Shown: in pieces, positions 34,164-46,819 of the stretch
Numbering within the stretch: position 1 is the stretch's first letter
Layout: every line of letters starts with the position of its first letter
Assembly: GCA_963932465.1 (NCBI GenBank)
Contig: OZ010789.1
Coordinates: forward strand, 598,081,968-598,145,967
DNA: 64,000 nt
Direction of reading: 5' to 3'
Origin: Maratus speciosus
Lineage: Eukaryota > Arthropoda > Arachnida > Araneae > Salticidae
Position numbers and translations under genes: made by a program
The notes under the pieces: model-generated
What the model was told of the DNA's origin: nothing
What the model saw: the letters and a program-made list of their open reading frames with translations, nothing else
Databases searched by the model: none

Positions 34164-35649
34164 TTAATAATAAATTTAGGAAAATTTAGCGGTGAAAGAA
34201 AGTAAATTTTTTTTCATTGCATTACAAGAATCATTTTGAGCTATCTGAGACAAAAATATTTTAAGCTAGTAATACCATTTTAAAAATTTAAGCATATTAC
34301 CAAAAACTAAATCAGAAGATTATAATTTTAATATTGAAGCTTGTGTTTAGCTAATGTTACAAATCTCTTTTCATTAATGGTATATTATTTCTAGAAAATG
34401 TTTTCTTCGTGTTTTTAATAATATAATCTGTCTAACTGTTTAACCACAGATAAGATAGATCCTGAACGTTTAAACCATGGAATTGAAAAATACGGTGATT
34501 ATGAAATACAATGTCTTTCTCTATTAGCTTCTAAATGAACACAGCAATAGTTTATAATTATAAAAACTGTTCAAAACATAAGATTAAAAAGCAGATTTGC
34601 GAAATTTAGATAACAATAAAAATGAACAGTCTGACAAAGATATAAGGTAAATCTTTATTTTTAGATTATGAAGATCATTATTATTAAATTACATGAATTT
34701 TTATTTTCTTTTTGGCATTATACGTTTCCCTAGATATCTAAATTTCTATTTCTTGTTATCTATTTATCTTTATTTTCTGTCTTAAATTTTCACAGTTTTA
34801 TAAAAAGGTTCACTGGCTTATCGAATATTATTATGTTATACTAAAATGTGCATTTACTTTATTAACAAAGAAATATCCGTATATCAGGTTTTAAAAAACA
34901 CTTGTAACAGTATCTAAAGTATTTCTTAGATATCTGATTTTTTTATATTCTTTTCAGATTTTTTTTTTTTTTTTTTGAAGTATCCATTTTAAAAAAAAAA
35001 TAAGAATAAAAGGTATCGTTGGAAAAGAAGTAAATAATAAAAAAAAAAAGAGGCATATAGAGAAACAAAGGCCAGACATTTGATAATTTTCTTTATTTCA
35101 GCTATAGTAATAAAATTTCTTGAGAAAACCCGGCGATCCAAGCAGAACTTTCCTAATTACTTAAGCATTTCGCTTCAAAGAATGTAATTTCGTTTTCAAA
35201 TTACGGTAATGTAATCAAATTAAAATGCATCCCATTACGCAAATAAATAGTAAGTTTCAATGAAAGGATAGATTAACATGAAAACATTTTTTATACGATT
35301 TTCGATAAAACTGCCTTTAAGTTTGTTGAAAGATAAAACTAATTTATTGAAACGAGTTTAATTAAATTATTTCTTGTTTCAAATTCCTTCCTAAATAGTG
35401 TTATATTCTAATTATTTTAAATTTTCTTCGTAAAAATTAAAATTTTTATTTCTTTGAAGCAGAAAACATTTTTTGTTAAATACAAGGTTTTTCATTTGTC
35501 ATTTATTGTTGAAGCGAAAAATAAGTTGAGAGATTTAAAATATAGTCTATACATGACAGAAACATATGGGTAAATATCTGAAAACCGGACAATTTCATTC
35601 CGAAATTTTTATTTTTTTTAATTAATGTACCAACAACCATATACAATTA
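34164..35649. other. AT-rich stretch with homopolymer runs
   Basis: Contains a T run near 34958-34975 and A-rich runs near 34990-35050. No gene or repeat recognised. Confidence 0.45.
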
Positions 35650-36249
35650 TACAGGGTGCAATATGTTATCTAATGCCGACCTTTAATTTTTTAACCGTTG
35701 GTCGTAGACATATAGTTCCAATTACATAAACGTTTCAAATGAGGTAAATATTCATGCTGTGGCATTATTTAAAGTAAAAAAAATTGCAAAATCTAACTTT
35801 TTATACGGTCCCCCAGTCCCTATAGTTATATTTAGTAAACGTTTACACATATCATATCAGATATAACACAAAAAGTTTGGCATCTGTACTACAAAAACTG
35901 ACAGAGTTATTAAATTTCAAAGTTTGAAATTTTTTCGCATGATTTTGTCTTTCCATGAGGGAGCAGTTAAAAGATTAATTAAAGTAATTCGAGATCAAAA
36001 TCAGGGTGCAATGTCCTTTTTACGGCGAAACCACCTTTAGCCGGTATCGCCAAATTAGGGTATTACCAAAGAGGGTTATTTCATTAAAAATTTTTAACTG
36101 ACATTTAGGGGTCGTATACAAAGCGAAGAATGAAATATTAAAATTAAACTGACAAATAAATATCAATTTTTTTATAATATTAGAAAACGGTCTACCATAA
36201 AAAATGAATATGTCAAATGACGGAATCTACTAGAGATACTGCTCATTGT

Positions 36250-37257
36250 GTTCTCCATTGGCTGCAATGCACAATTGAAAGCGTGACAGTACTGAGTCCT
36301 GGACACGTTACAGCCCAGCAGCTGTGTAAACTGTGCGACAATCAAGGATGATGCGCTGCTTCAGATAAACCAGAGAAGTGGTCTCAGTCACATAGACCCA
36401 TCCCTTGATGTAACTCTAGAGGTAGAAACCCATGGGTGCCAAGTCCGGTAAAGCGGTGGCCACTCTACCGGACCACCATATCCAAGGATCTGGTGTTGAC
36501 GGAATTCGGTGGCCAGATACGCCCGGACGTTTGATGTTTTGTGTGGAGAGGGCTCCATCATGCTGAAATCACACTCGGTATGCATGTCGGAGAGACAGAT
36601 CTTTATACCAATTACGTACCGTGTTTGTAGCAGATGCAGGTGACGATCGCCCGTTAAGGAACCATCGTAAAAGATGGGTCCAACAATCTGGATTCCCCAT
36701 ATACAGCACCACACGTGTCGTACTGCGCGGGCAATGTGGAGGTTTTCCAGAGACCAGTAATCCACATTGTGCACGTTCACAATGCCACCTTGTAAAAAAA
36801 ATGACTAATCTGTCACACAGAATGTCACAAAGGAATGACGGATTTTCCTCTAAGGGGTTTGAGCATGAAATTACAATAAAAAATCGTCGTGTGTGGTCAC
36901 CCAGCATCAATGTTTGCACCAGTGTCGGATATGGTATGGATGCTCATCAAGTGCATGTAATAAATGCCATACATGCTGACCACATGCCTCGCTTATTTCC
37001 GCCGAGCTCAATTGTGGAATTAAAAGGGCGAATCCCAGCACCTCCTCCGGTGTCACTCGAACATTACACCTTGCCTGTCTACCTGTTCTGGGTCGTGGTG
37101 AAACAGAGCCGGTCTCTCTAATATGTTGCAATGCATTAGTTATAGTTTCATGCATTGGATATAAATCGTTAGGGAAACGTTCTGAATAAACACTCGCAGC
37201 CTCTCTGGCATTCCTTTGACATTCGCCATAAATAAGTATAATTTAGGCATATTGCAT
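36250..37257 (-). pseudogene. DUF4817-type DDE transposase, several frameshifts
   Basis: Starting at ATG 37257 the minus strand reads MQYA, a stop, then IILIYGECQRNAREAASVYS, FPNDLYPMHETITNALQHIR and ETGSVSPRPRTGRQARCNV. This is the N-terminal helix-turn-helix region (DUF4817) of a transposase type common in arthropods and related to mariner/IS630. A second helix-turn-helix ends HPYHIRHWCKH. After a frameshift near 36907 come HTRRFFIVIS and, in a third frame, IVNVHNVDYWSLENLHIARA, VRHVWCCIWGIQIVGPIFYD and GSLTGDRHLHLLQ, the RNase H-fold core. Then GGPVEWPPL and, in a shifted frame, PDLAPMGFYL mark the acidic-residue region near the C-terminus. At least three frameshifts and several stops make it inactive. 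The class assignment rests on recognised block order. Confidence 0.8.
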
Positions 37258-37523
37258 ACATGCGTACCTTGCCATCACGATCTCAGCGCTGGCTTGCATG
37301 TCCACTGCTAGATGGCTCGTGTTTTATCCCGAACGTGTGGCGCTGCGGTACTATTGTAAGTTGCATAATCCGAATTTTCATGCTTGCTATAGCTCGGCTG
37401 GTCGTTTTTATTCCGCTGCCAATTATCTAGTCCTTAAGGAGTGTGTTTTGTTTTCCGGTTGGCGATTCTACCCACTTTGACGTTTGAAGGTTGTTCGACC
37501 CATAAAAGAGTTAAACAATACTT
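37258..37523. other. Transposon 5' leader between right inverted repeat and transposase
   Basis: About 270 bp of more GC-rich sequence (GATGGCTCGTG, GTGGCGCTGCGG, GGTTGGCGATTC). It carries an open plus-strand frame (37298-37480) that I regard as incidental. It would hold the transposase promoter if one existed. Confidence 0.4.
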
Positions 37524-38125
37524 TGAGCAGTACCTCTAAAAGATTCCGTCATTCGACATATTCATTTTTTATAGTAGACTGTTTTCTGATATAATAAATT
37601 GATATTTATTTTTCAGTTTAATTTCAATATTTCATTCTTCGCTTTGTATACGAGCCCTAAAAGTCAGCTAAAATTTTTAAATGAAATAACTTTCTTTGAT
37701 GATACCCTAATTTGGCGATACCGCCTAAAGGTGGTTTCGCCGTAAAAAGGACATTGCACCCTGATTTTGATCTCGAATTACTTTAATTAATCTTTTAACT
37801 GATCCCTCATTGAAGGACAAAATCATGCCAAAAAATCTCAAACTTTGAAATTTAATAACTCCGTCAATTTTTGTAGTACAGATGTGAAACTTTTTGTGTT
37901 ATATCTGTTATGATATGTGTAAACTTTTACTAAATATAATTATAGGGACTGGGGGACCGTATAAAAAGTTAGATTTCGTAATTTTTGTAAAATTGATTTT
38001 TTGCTTTAAATAATGCCACAGCATGAATATTTACCTCATTTGAAACGTTTTTGTGATTGGAACTATATATCTACAACAGACGGTTGAGAAATTAAAGGCC
38101 GGCGATAGATAACATATTGCACCTG

Positions 38126-39659
38126 TATACTATGATACATGTTTTGCCAGTTACATGCTGTAGTAGTTTGATAGCAAATATGTATATTTTATGCGCAGGA
38201 TAAATTTTTATGGAAGAAAGTGTCTGTTAACATCAAAATCAGCGTCTAATAATTGGGACTGAGATGATGCTTTTGTCTTAACAATTGCACAGCCATTTTG
38301 GTGAATCATTTTGCACACATGTAAATTATTAAATATGCGATATTGACATTTGTATGTTACATAAATAAATTTGCAATAAGCTTTTTTTTATAAATAAAAA
38401 GTTAAATTATGCGACATGAATGATGCTATAAAAAATACCCATCCTTATTCAGAACAAAAACTAAATATTTATAAATATGAAACAAAGAGAAGAACAAATT
38501 ACCTTCATCCATGGTGGCTGAACTTTAGTTTCTGTTCAATGGAAATAATTCTGCCAGCGCCACCTAGAATCTGTTAACCTAAATGTGTGTTTAGAGGGAC
38601 TGAGATGATGGTTAACCTCAGGGGAAAATATATTTACTACAATATTTTACTATAAAATCTATACTAATAAAGATAAGTATATTTTCCCACATTGTATATG
38701 TATAGGTATAAATATATGATAGCAAAATTTAATAATATGTATAGAAATTTTTACAGCATCCATTTAAAATTGGATATTTGTATCTGGGGAGAAGCACTGA
38801 AATGATGATTTCGTTTGTTTAATGCTTAAAACTAATTGTTTATACATCATTATACGTCCATTTATCATTGATAATTGTTATAACAAATGTTGCAATATAT
38901 TACATTTTTCAGTTTTTTAATTTTAGTATAATTAATGAAATATTATTGGCAATGGGTTCAAATTGTCCAATTTTCGGATATTGACACATATGACAGTGAA
39001 GTTATAGAACGCCCGCTATTCAATGAAATATTATACTCTTCTTATCACCTTACTTATACGAGGCAACAATTTCAGGAAGACGTTGTAGTACGATGATATC
39101 AAAGTTTCTTGGGGGAATTTATTCCACATTTTGAGTATTAGAAATTTATAAAAAAGAAAAAAAAAAAAAAAAAAAACACTTCGCAATTGGTTAAAACTGC
39201 ATCTGTTTGTAGCAAAAATCTAGTTTCATTTAAAAGTATTTATTATTCGAGTTGATGAATTTCTTACAATTACCATTTAAAGAAACTCGTTGATAAGATT
39301 GATTACAAGGCATCTAAGTGATAAATTTATGGCATGCTGATCTGAAAAGCTGTACAAGGTACGGGAATTCAATCAGTTTAAAAATTGATGAAATTTACTG
39401 TAAAATAACACTTTATTAAAGTAAATTTTTAGAATATAATTCGTATACTGCTCATTTATTTGATCATGATTGTATACACATTTCTGTTATTTTTTAGTAC
39501 TAATTTTTTTAAGGATATTGAAATAAGAATTATCAAATAAATTGACTACAATTTTTCTCGGAAATATTTTGCTTTTTACGTTTTGTCGAATTCGATTAGA
39601 TTGGTTAAAAAATAGTTAAGTAGCCATCAATTTTGAAATACAGTTTATATTTTAGAAAA
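38126..39659. other. AT-rich stretch, weak repeat of ACTGAGATGATG
   Basis: GGGACTGAGATGATG occurs near 38257 and 38597, with a relative (GCACTGAAATGATGA) near 38794, hinting at an old ~200-340-bp repeat. A run of A lies at about 39151-39176. TCTATACTAATAAAG at 38658 resembles a Helitron start but nothing following supports it. Confidence 0.4.
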
Positions 39660-41100
39660 ATACATATAAAACAAAATCTACTAAAAGATCCATGATGTGT
39701 AGGTTACTGAGATGTGGCATAATGTCGCTTTCAATTTGTCGTCTAAATCAAGACAGAAAGAAGTTTCGTATATTTTTTTTCTCGCGAGTAATGGGACCAA
39801 TATATACAGAAAAAGCGGAAGAATATAAATATTTCAGAATACATACAAAGAAATCCCCGAATTTTATAAAAGTACACATCACCAGGTATGCAAAAAATAC
39901 ACCATTCTGACAATCAAAGTTTAATGTCTAAAAATATTCTATTATAGTGTAATATTATTCTATTTCCAATGACAAAGCGTATTCTGGAGTATTTGTTTAA
40001 TCCTTCATAATTTTTTAAGTGAAAAATAGACTTTTGGAAAACTATAATTTGTGAAAAAAGCCACAGAAAAATATTTTTCTATTTGTCATCCGGATCAAGG
40101 CAGGAATTTTTATTTCTTTCAGATATTCAGTTATTACTAAAATTTATCCCACACATTCTAAAATATTTTAACTAAAGACGTATGTGAAAGCATTTCCTTC
40201 CTTTCTTTCTTTCTTTTTTTCTTCTTTTGTTAAAAAGGATGTTTGGGGGAAATAAAAAATTTGGTACATCACTCTGAAATTCCTGCTTACAAAGATTAAA
40301 AATAAACAAGAAATATTTCAAAATGCATTATAAACTATAGTTTGTCTTATACAGAAAATATTGATGCAACAAAATCTACGAAAAGACATAATATGGAGGT
40401 TACTGAGCTATTGCACAATGCCGCTTTCGATTTGTCAACTAGATTAGGACAGAAAGTAGTTTCGTATTTTTTTTTTCTCTTGGGTAAAGGAAGTAATGTA
40501 CTGATATCCTGAAAAGGAGGAAGAATATAAATATTGCAGAATGCATACATATAAAGTCCTTGAATAGCAAACATGAAGACCTAACCAGATAAGTAAATGA
40601 TACATCTTTGGAGTCTTGTAGTCTAGAAATAGAAAATGAAAAGCACATAGTATAAAAAAGTATAAAGTTTAAATAAAATGCATAGTCTGGAAATTTGCTA
40701 GTGCATTATAATAGTATTCGTTTTCCATTTACAAAGCATAGTCTGAAATACTCATTTAATCTTTTATAGTTTATTTTTAAAGGGAAAAATAGACGAATAT
40801 ATGGAAAACTATATTTGCGAATATAGAGATGCAGCACAAACTTTTTTTTATTTTATTTTGTAATCCAAATCAAGACAGAAACAGTTTTCTTTGATAATGG
40901 AAGCAGAATACCGCTCCTACCGAATATCGAGAAAGCCAAAGAACAAATTTAATATTATAGGATGCATCTGACAGAATTTCTTCAAGTAGAAAAGAGTAAA
41001 ATATATCTACAACAGTAAATGATACATTATTCTTGTCTCAATAGTTTTTTGTTTACTCATACAATTGTATAATATTGTTGATTTTTGACTAACAAAACAT
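39660..41100. repeat. Degenerate tandem repeat, ~700-bp unit (half-units ~350 bp)
   Basis: The blocks ACAAAATCTAC(T/G)AAAAGA, GAGGTTACTGAG, TTTGTC..CTA.AT..GACAGAAAG, TTTCGTAT.TTTTTTTCTC and GGAAGAATATAAATATT occur at 39670-39860 and again at 40370-40530. TTTCCAATGACAAAGCGTAT ... GAAAAATAGAC recurs at 39960-40040 and 40720-40800. Weaker copies of the CAAGACAGAAA block are near 40095 and 40865. The copies are old. Short reading frames inside are repeat by-products. Confidence 0.75.
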
Positions 41101-41315
41101 ATTTTGAAATTTTCGTTCAATCAAAAGAAATATTTACTTTATTTTTCTTTCAATTAAATTTTTGTTAAGCATTTTTTATTGCAAATGTTATATTTATAAA
41201 CTTATTAAACAGAAAAGTGCCCAGTTAAAATGATGACATTGAGCTCACAGGCTATTTACACTAATTGTATATAAAAAATTATTTCAAAGAATAATGTCCC
41301 TCGAAAAATAAATTA

Positions 41316-41970
41316 AAGGGACTACACCCCGTTTCCCCCCTTTATACTTGACAATGAACATTCATATCTAATAAGGGAAGCGCCTTATCCGAATAAAGCT
41401 GTATACCAAATTTGAAAAAAATCGGATGATACTGCATGAAAACCCCATTTAGCTAAATTAAGGAGGGGGACTATCTCCCCATTTCCCCATTTTGTAATTA
41501 ACCATTGAACGTCTAAATCTAATTAAGGAAGCCTTATCAGAATAAACCGGTATGCAAAATTTGAAACAAATCGGATAATTCTGCATAAAAATCAAATTTA
41601 GCTAAATTAAGGACGGGATTAACTTCCCCATTTAACCAACGACTCTTTAAATATAACAAGTGAAGCGCCTTATCAGAATAAACCGGTACACATAATTTGA
41701 AGCAAATCGGATAATTCTGCACTAAAAATCCATTTATTTAAATTTAGGGGGATTAGCCACCCGTTCCCCTCTTTATACTTAACCAATGAACCCCCAAAAC
41801 TAATCAGGAAATCCCCTTATCGGAATGAACCTCTAAAAATTTTTTGAAGCAAATAGGATATTTCTATCAAGAATTATCGTGTTACGTACATACATAAGCA
41901 CATACATACATACTTACATACAAAACCTATGGGCACATTTGCTCTCAGGCTTTGATAGTCTGTGAGCTAA
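41316..41970. repeat. Tandem array, ~145-bp unit, four copies, with TACATACATA tail
   Basis: Each unit has CCCCGTTTCCCCCCTTTATA, AACCAATGAAC, CGCCTTATC.GAATAAACC, AAATTTGAAACAAATCGGAT and CATTTAGCTAAATTAAGG, starting near 41320, 41465, 41615 and 41750. The array ends with CGTGTTACGTACATACATAA, a run of ACATAC repeats and GCTCTCAGGCTTTGATAGTC. Same architecture as 16400-17245 with a different unit. Confidence 0.85.
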
Positions 41971-44103
41971 AAAACAGGTTTAATTTAAATAGAATATTGA
42001 TATTTTCTTTCTTCTCTTTTAAAATAAAAATTTACCCCTACTTATGTAATGTTACATGTATTTTCAAAATATATATTTTTTTTCATAAATTTTGCTGATT
42101 TTTCTTCATAAATTTATTTCTTGTTGATATTACGCAGTTTAAAGTCCTATATAAAAGCACATAGCTATGTGTTAGTGCACAAGGTGGTAATATTTTATAA
42201 GGTTTTCAAAGATTTATTTTCGAATTATTTACTAAACACAGTTTTTCAGAAATCAACAAGAAAAGTTAAGAATTCAGATATGTAAAAAATGCTACCAGGA
42301 AATACAATTGAAAACGGTAATTAGAAAGATATATTCCCTTACCCCACCACTAAAGAAAAAGGAAACATTAAAGCTGTGCATTGAATCCGAAATATTTAAT
42401 TACTTCCTCCATAATACAAATAACGGTATTTCTTTCTTTCAAAAATCATTTTTTATCCTGTATGGAAATATTTCAAGTTAAAAGATGTGTAAAAAGCGTT
42501 ACTTTTGAAATGTATTACAAAATTTCGGCGGAAAAGAATTTAAAAGCTGTTCACGAGATTTCACTCACTAAAAAAAGAAATCTAGAATTTTTTCTATTAT
42601 TTTTAAAAGACAACAAAACAAAATGCAAAAAACGAGATTTTCATTTAAAAGCAACTTTTTCATAAGTTTAGATAATTGTTTTCTTTATAAAATAATTCAA
42701 AATGTGTATATATCTTTTTGGTTACATAAAATTATAGCTTAAAATCACTTTTAAAATATATTTGAAAAATTGAGAATTGAGTATTATGATGTTTACAAAA
42801 TTGATTCATATTGCAAAAGAACATACGTAGAAATATTTTGATTATTTATTTAATTTTATTTGTTTATTTATTTACTTCACACCGTTAGATTCGAAATATA
42901 TTTCATTAAATTTGCATGCCATTCTGACATTTTTAATGTCCCATTCAACCCTAGGTGTTAAGTAAATATCGTTTTGGGGTCACTATGGTATAGCATTAAT
43001 GTATGGTGCTGATATTTACTGGAACATTTTAAAAGTGTTATTGGAAGCTGCAAGAATAAAAATTATACGATTGATCAAGAAAGTATAATTATTATTATTA
43101 TTATTATTTAATTAAGAAGATAAGTAAAATATATCATATGTCATTTGTTTTATTTGCTACATGGATAAGTTAGCGCATCTGATTTATAACAAAATGATAA
43201 AGTATTTCAATAGTATGGAGAAATATAATTACATGTGTTTCCTAATAAACTTAGTAAATAAAATTTCGTGTCGATAAGTACACAAAAGAAATGTATCGCA
43301 GATGTAAAAAGGGCAATATTCGTATTCTTATTTTCTGCCGAAATATGTATTTTTAATGCTAAGAGTGATAAATTTTTCCTTTTCCCAGAAATAAATTATT
43401 GTTTTAATATTTTTTTAATCTTTTTCTTTGAACGTATATGTTAAAAATATTTCATTTATCGCTAAAGATTTTTTTTATTGCCTGTAAGGAGGGTTTGTAA
43501 AAAATTTTGGTTATTTTAATTTCATCAATACGAAAATATAAAATAAATTTTTGTTCGAAATATAGCTATATTATTAAGAAGTATATCAAACCCATCTTTT
43601 AAACAGTTTTCATACTCGAAACTAAAATAAATATTTTGTTTAAATTCCGTAACGTTAAACTATTTATCATCTAACTTTACAAATTTGAAGCATGACACAC
43701 TGGTCTTTCTCTGCTTGATTTTTTTTTTAATTATCCCTACCCATTTGATAAATGTGATTTTAAATTAAATAAATCTACTATTACTTGAATATTAAAATAA
43801 TCATCAAGTAATTCATGTTTGATTTTGCTTACATTTTACAGTAGTGAAATAATCTGAAATCAGCCCAAAAAGTTTTTTTTAAATCGGTGACCTCTCCAGT
43901 AATTTCATTAAAATAATAACACGTCCAATCAGACAGACATATATGCATAGAGATTTAAAAAAATATTGCAATCTATTTAAAAACGCTTAACGTACAATGA
44001 ATTAAAGGTGAAATTTTTGAAATGAACTTTTATTTCAAAAAAGTTCATTTTTTTAAATTTTTTGAAATTTCAAAAAAATTCAAAATAATATTATTTTCTG
44101 TTA
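41971..44103. other. AT-rich stretch, no recognised gene
   Basis: A 94-codon frame (42381-42665) is lysine/phenylalanine-rich and has no family motif. An (ATT)n microsatellite lies at about 43088-43110. A TTTCAAAAAAGTTCATTTTT / GAAATTTCAAAAAAATTC segment near 44030-44090 forms imperfect inverted repeats. Confidence 0.45.
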
Positions 44104-44325
44104 CGCCTTTTTTCACCATCTACGTGGATTTTGAAAATTAGACGTTAATAAGCATAGTATTTCTTATATTCCTCTGACGAAGACCATGTTTTTATGGTTG
44201 AAAGTATTAAGGTATTAAAGTAATTTAGCATCTTTTTGAATATTGTCATCATTTAAGTAGTTTTGCACATAGTGTAAATTTAAGTTTAACTTTGAAAGAT
44301 GAATTAAGCATTTCTATTTATTTAT
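44104..44325. mobile_element. Single-arm relative of the foldback element at 10643
   Basis: TTTTTTCACCATCTACGTGG ... GAAAATTAGACG ... TTCTTATATTCCTCTGACGA ... GGTTGAAAGTATTAAGGTAT ... GTAGTTTTGCACATAGTGTA ... AAAGATGAATTAAGCATTTC follows 10765-11082 in order (one arm, the unique middle partly inverted). The opposite arm is missing. It supports the view that the extra right-end segment of the 10643 copy belongs to the element. Confidence 0.75.
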
Positions 44326-45439
44326 TTTCTAATTCGTTATTTTAATTTCCTTTATTTTGCTATCAATATCTTAGTTGCATGAGCTAAGAAATTTCCTGGT
44401 AACATTACATTTTTTTTTCGTCCTTTGCAGTCCTATTTTAACAATTTCATTATTCATACGGCCAAGTAATGTAGCATAATAATCGCATGTGACTGTTTCT
44501 CCTTTCTCAAGATAGTCGATGAACATTATCCCACGCGCATCTGAAAAAAATACTGTTCAAAAGCTTTCCAATCAAATTATTTTTTATCCTTTGTTGCTTT
44601 CGGAGAATTTCACCAATTTCATTCTCACTCCAGCCTGACTGACTCAAGCGTAGAGTGCTGGACCGATGTTTCATTCATTGATACAAAAAAGCGTAAAAAC
44701 TCATATTACACTGAAAATGCCCCAAATAGCGAACTAAATCATACGGACTTAGTTGTTTTTGGTCGATTGTTAGAAAATGCATAAAAGCTTGTACAAACTT
44801 TTTCGTATGTAAATGTTTATGAGAATATTTATGTGATGTGGATTTAACATTAGCATCTTCATAGTTTTAATCAATCTAATTCTGCGAATATTTAACAAAA
44901 TTGCATAAACTGTATACGTTCCCGCTGTGATTTAATCCAAGGAACTCAAAAAAAGACGTGAAAAGTGAGTGTTACTATTTGAAAAAATCAACGTAATAAT
45001 TATATTGTGCATAGCATTCAATTGTAGACATTATTCCCAATCATTTGAAACATAATTTTGTTTCATGCGTCTATTTCCAGCCAAATTTGTAGACGGTGAT
45101 CTTTCTTTCCTTCAGGATTGTCCAATCATTCATCTATATATTTCATTATAAAGAAATAAAAGTACCTTTGATAAATGAAATCGTGAAAGAACATTTTAAC
45201 ATATTTTATTCTTTTTCGCATGTTCAATTTGCAGAATGTTATGAAAACTACGAAAGACTTAATAATTATTTCTTAAAGTTAAGTAAAATTGTCTAAGTTG
45301 CAATCGAGTGGAATAGTAAAACGTTCACAAGTGCCTTAGTTAATAAACGTTCTGTTACAATTATATTGAATTTTTTGCACTTAAGGTAGGTTTGAAAATA
45401 TAAGAGAGAGAGACATAATTTTGTTTTAATGTAAATATA
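44326..45439. other. Unassigned stretch
   Basis: Mixed composition without recognisable genes. A 66-codon plus-strand frame at 45096-45296 has no motif I know. Confidence 0.4.
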
Positions 45440-46024
45440 CAGAGCAATTCAAAAAAAAAAAAGTTTACAAAATGACATGGCAAATCAAGCATATAGCAAG
45501 GATACAATATCACATAGGAACACACAGGGTTGCAAAACACTTATTTAGTCTCAAATACAGGCTGTTTCATCCTAACTCAGCCCGGGTTCACAGTAATAAT
45601 TTCGAGAAAAATGAAAACATTGTAATGAAAATGCAACGATATGTACCTTGTTTTTTTAATGTGATAACATCACGGAGAGGTCTGGGAAAACTTGTTGCTC
45701 AAGTAATGGCTGATACCATATGAATTGATAATCACAGTTCAAAATGTGAGGCATTAAGTGCTAGCGCGTATAATCCAAACTTCTGCCACTTTTGTTTGGT
45801 GTTATTACATTTATAACAAAACTGATAATGTCGTTAAATGTTTTATTATAATATTCTTCAGTTTTCTGAAAGTTATTACCGTCAACTCAAATTGGGTTAG
45901 TATGAAACACCCTGTATTTGTGACTAAATAAGTGGTTTGCGACCCTGGGTTCCTATGTTATTTTTTATACTTGTTATATGTCTGATTTGCCATGTCATTT
46001 TGTAAACGTTTTTTAATCACCCTG
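45440..46024. mobile_element. Palindromic TA-flanked element, CAGGGTG-type ends (585 bp)
   Basis: TA lies at 45438-45439 and 46025-46026. The left arm (GTTTACAAAATGACATGGCA, CACATAGGAAC, CACTTATTTAGT, AAATACAGG) is mirrored on the right (CCTGTATTTGTGACTAAATA ... GTTCCTATGTTA ... TTGCCATGTCATTTTGTAAA ... CACCCTG). Inside, a second pair AAATACAGGCTGTTTCATCC ... TATGAAACACCCTGTATTT suggests a nested or compound inverted repeat. No transposase. A relative at 30997. Confidence 0.85.
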
Positions 46025-46436
46025 TATGTCTATAATTTAACTGCCATTTCCAGTGCTGCATCTCAATGTAAAATCGTCATAAAAGACGGAAAAATTCCTA
46101 TTTATTGATTACCGGGTGATCTTAGTAGCACCCCTTGATGCTGTAGTCTGCCGCCACGTCTCACTCTCCTATTGGTAGGATCTGCTAAGCATTATGTATT
46201 TTTACCTCTGTATCAACTGCATATTAAGTATCCCAAATCTTGCAAAGTCGATGTATTGTAGAAAGTTGAGAGTACCATCCTGGAGTAAACAGAAATAAAA
46301 TATTTCCTTCAATACATTATGATCCCATACAGAATCGTATTACAATAAAATACACTTGTAAGCTATTCATTATACGTTGTAAAAATTCATACAGAAGTAT
46401 TAGTCACATTTTTCAATAATATACACTATTAATAAA
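46025..46436. repeat. Unassigned stretch ending in a segment repeated near 46690-46840
   Basis: GAAATAAAATATTTCCTTCA ... GATCCCAT ... ATTATACGTTGTAAAAATTC and ATACAGAAGTATTAGTCACA (46290-46410) recur, diverged, at 46705-46835. The MITE at 46437 lies between the two copies. The second copy overlaps the tail of the mariner pseudogene, so the first may be a fragment of another mariner end. Confidence 0.5.
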
Positions 46437-46670
46437 TGAGGGGCTCACAACCATAGTAGACCAAGTCCATTTTGAAAAACTGCATAAAATCTGTGTTATC
46501 CACTCCAACAGTAAACCAAGTCTGTTTTCACATACTTTCTCAAACATGTCATCAGTTTACAGACTTCGTTTACTGAAGTAGTAAATAAAAGAGGTTCTAT
46601 GCATCTTCTAAATGGACTATTTGATTTTTTTTTCAAAATGGACTTGGTCTACTAAGGTTGTGATCCCTCA
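46437..46670. mobile_element. MITE, 234 bp, ~40-bp inverted repeats
   Basis: TGAGGGGCTCACAACCATAG ... TAGACCAAGTCCATTTTGAA at the left is mirrored by TTCAAAATGGACTTGGTCTA ... AAGGTTGTGATCCCTCA at the right. An inner pair of ACCAAGTCTGTTTTCA and AGACTTCGTTTACTG is weaker. No open frame. Confidence 0.85.
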
Positions 46671-46819
46671 AATATCGTATCCGCTTTCTATTCAGAATCT
46701 GTCGTCGGCGGAAATAAAATATTTCTTCCTATGCACTTAGATCCCATTGAGAATAAATATTTCAAGTACAGTAAAATAATCTAACAAGCGAATGATTATA
46801 CGTTATATAAATTAATACA

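Larger units (their letters stand above)
35652..38125 (-). mobile_element. DDE transposon with ~600-bp terminal inverted repeats (2474 bp)
   Basis: The ends read CAGGGTGCAATATGTTATCT at the left and the inverse AGATAACATATTGCACCTG at the right, flanked by TA (35650-35651 and 38126-38127). Inverted similarity continues for about 594 bp on the left (to ~36245) and ~602 bp on the right (from ~37524), with marker blocks such as CGGTCCCCCAGTCCCTATA, ACGGCGAAACCACCTTTAG and AATGACGGAATCT. The ~1.3-kb middle carries a decayed transposase on the minus strand whose C-terminal coding end reaches the left repeat. Repeats this long are unusual for Tc1/mariner relatives. An internal copy of CAGGGTGCAATGTCCTTTTTACGGC (36003) suggests the long repeat may itself be compound. 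Confidence 0.9.

Noticed and set aside
36621..37121. 166-codon plus-strand open frame
   Set aside because: It is the opposite strand of the DUF4817-type transposase pseudogene, whose minus-strand motifs are clear.
38658..38690. Helitron-like start TCTATACTAATAAAG
   Set aside because: The following sequence does not match other Helitron starts and no 3' end pairs with it. Likely chance in AT-rich DNA.
42381..42665. 94-codon open frame
   Set aside because: Lysine- and phenylalanine-rich with no recognisable domain or neighbouring gene structure.
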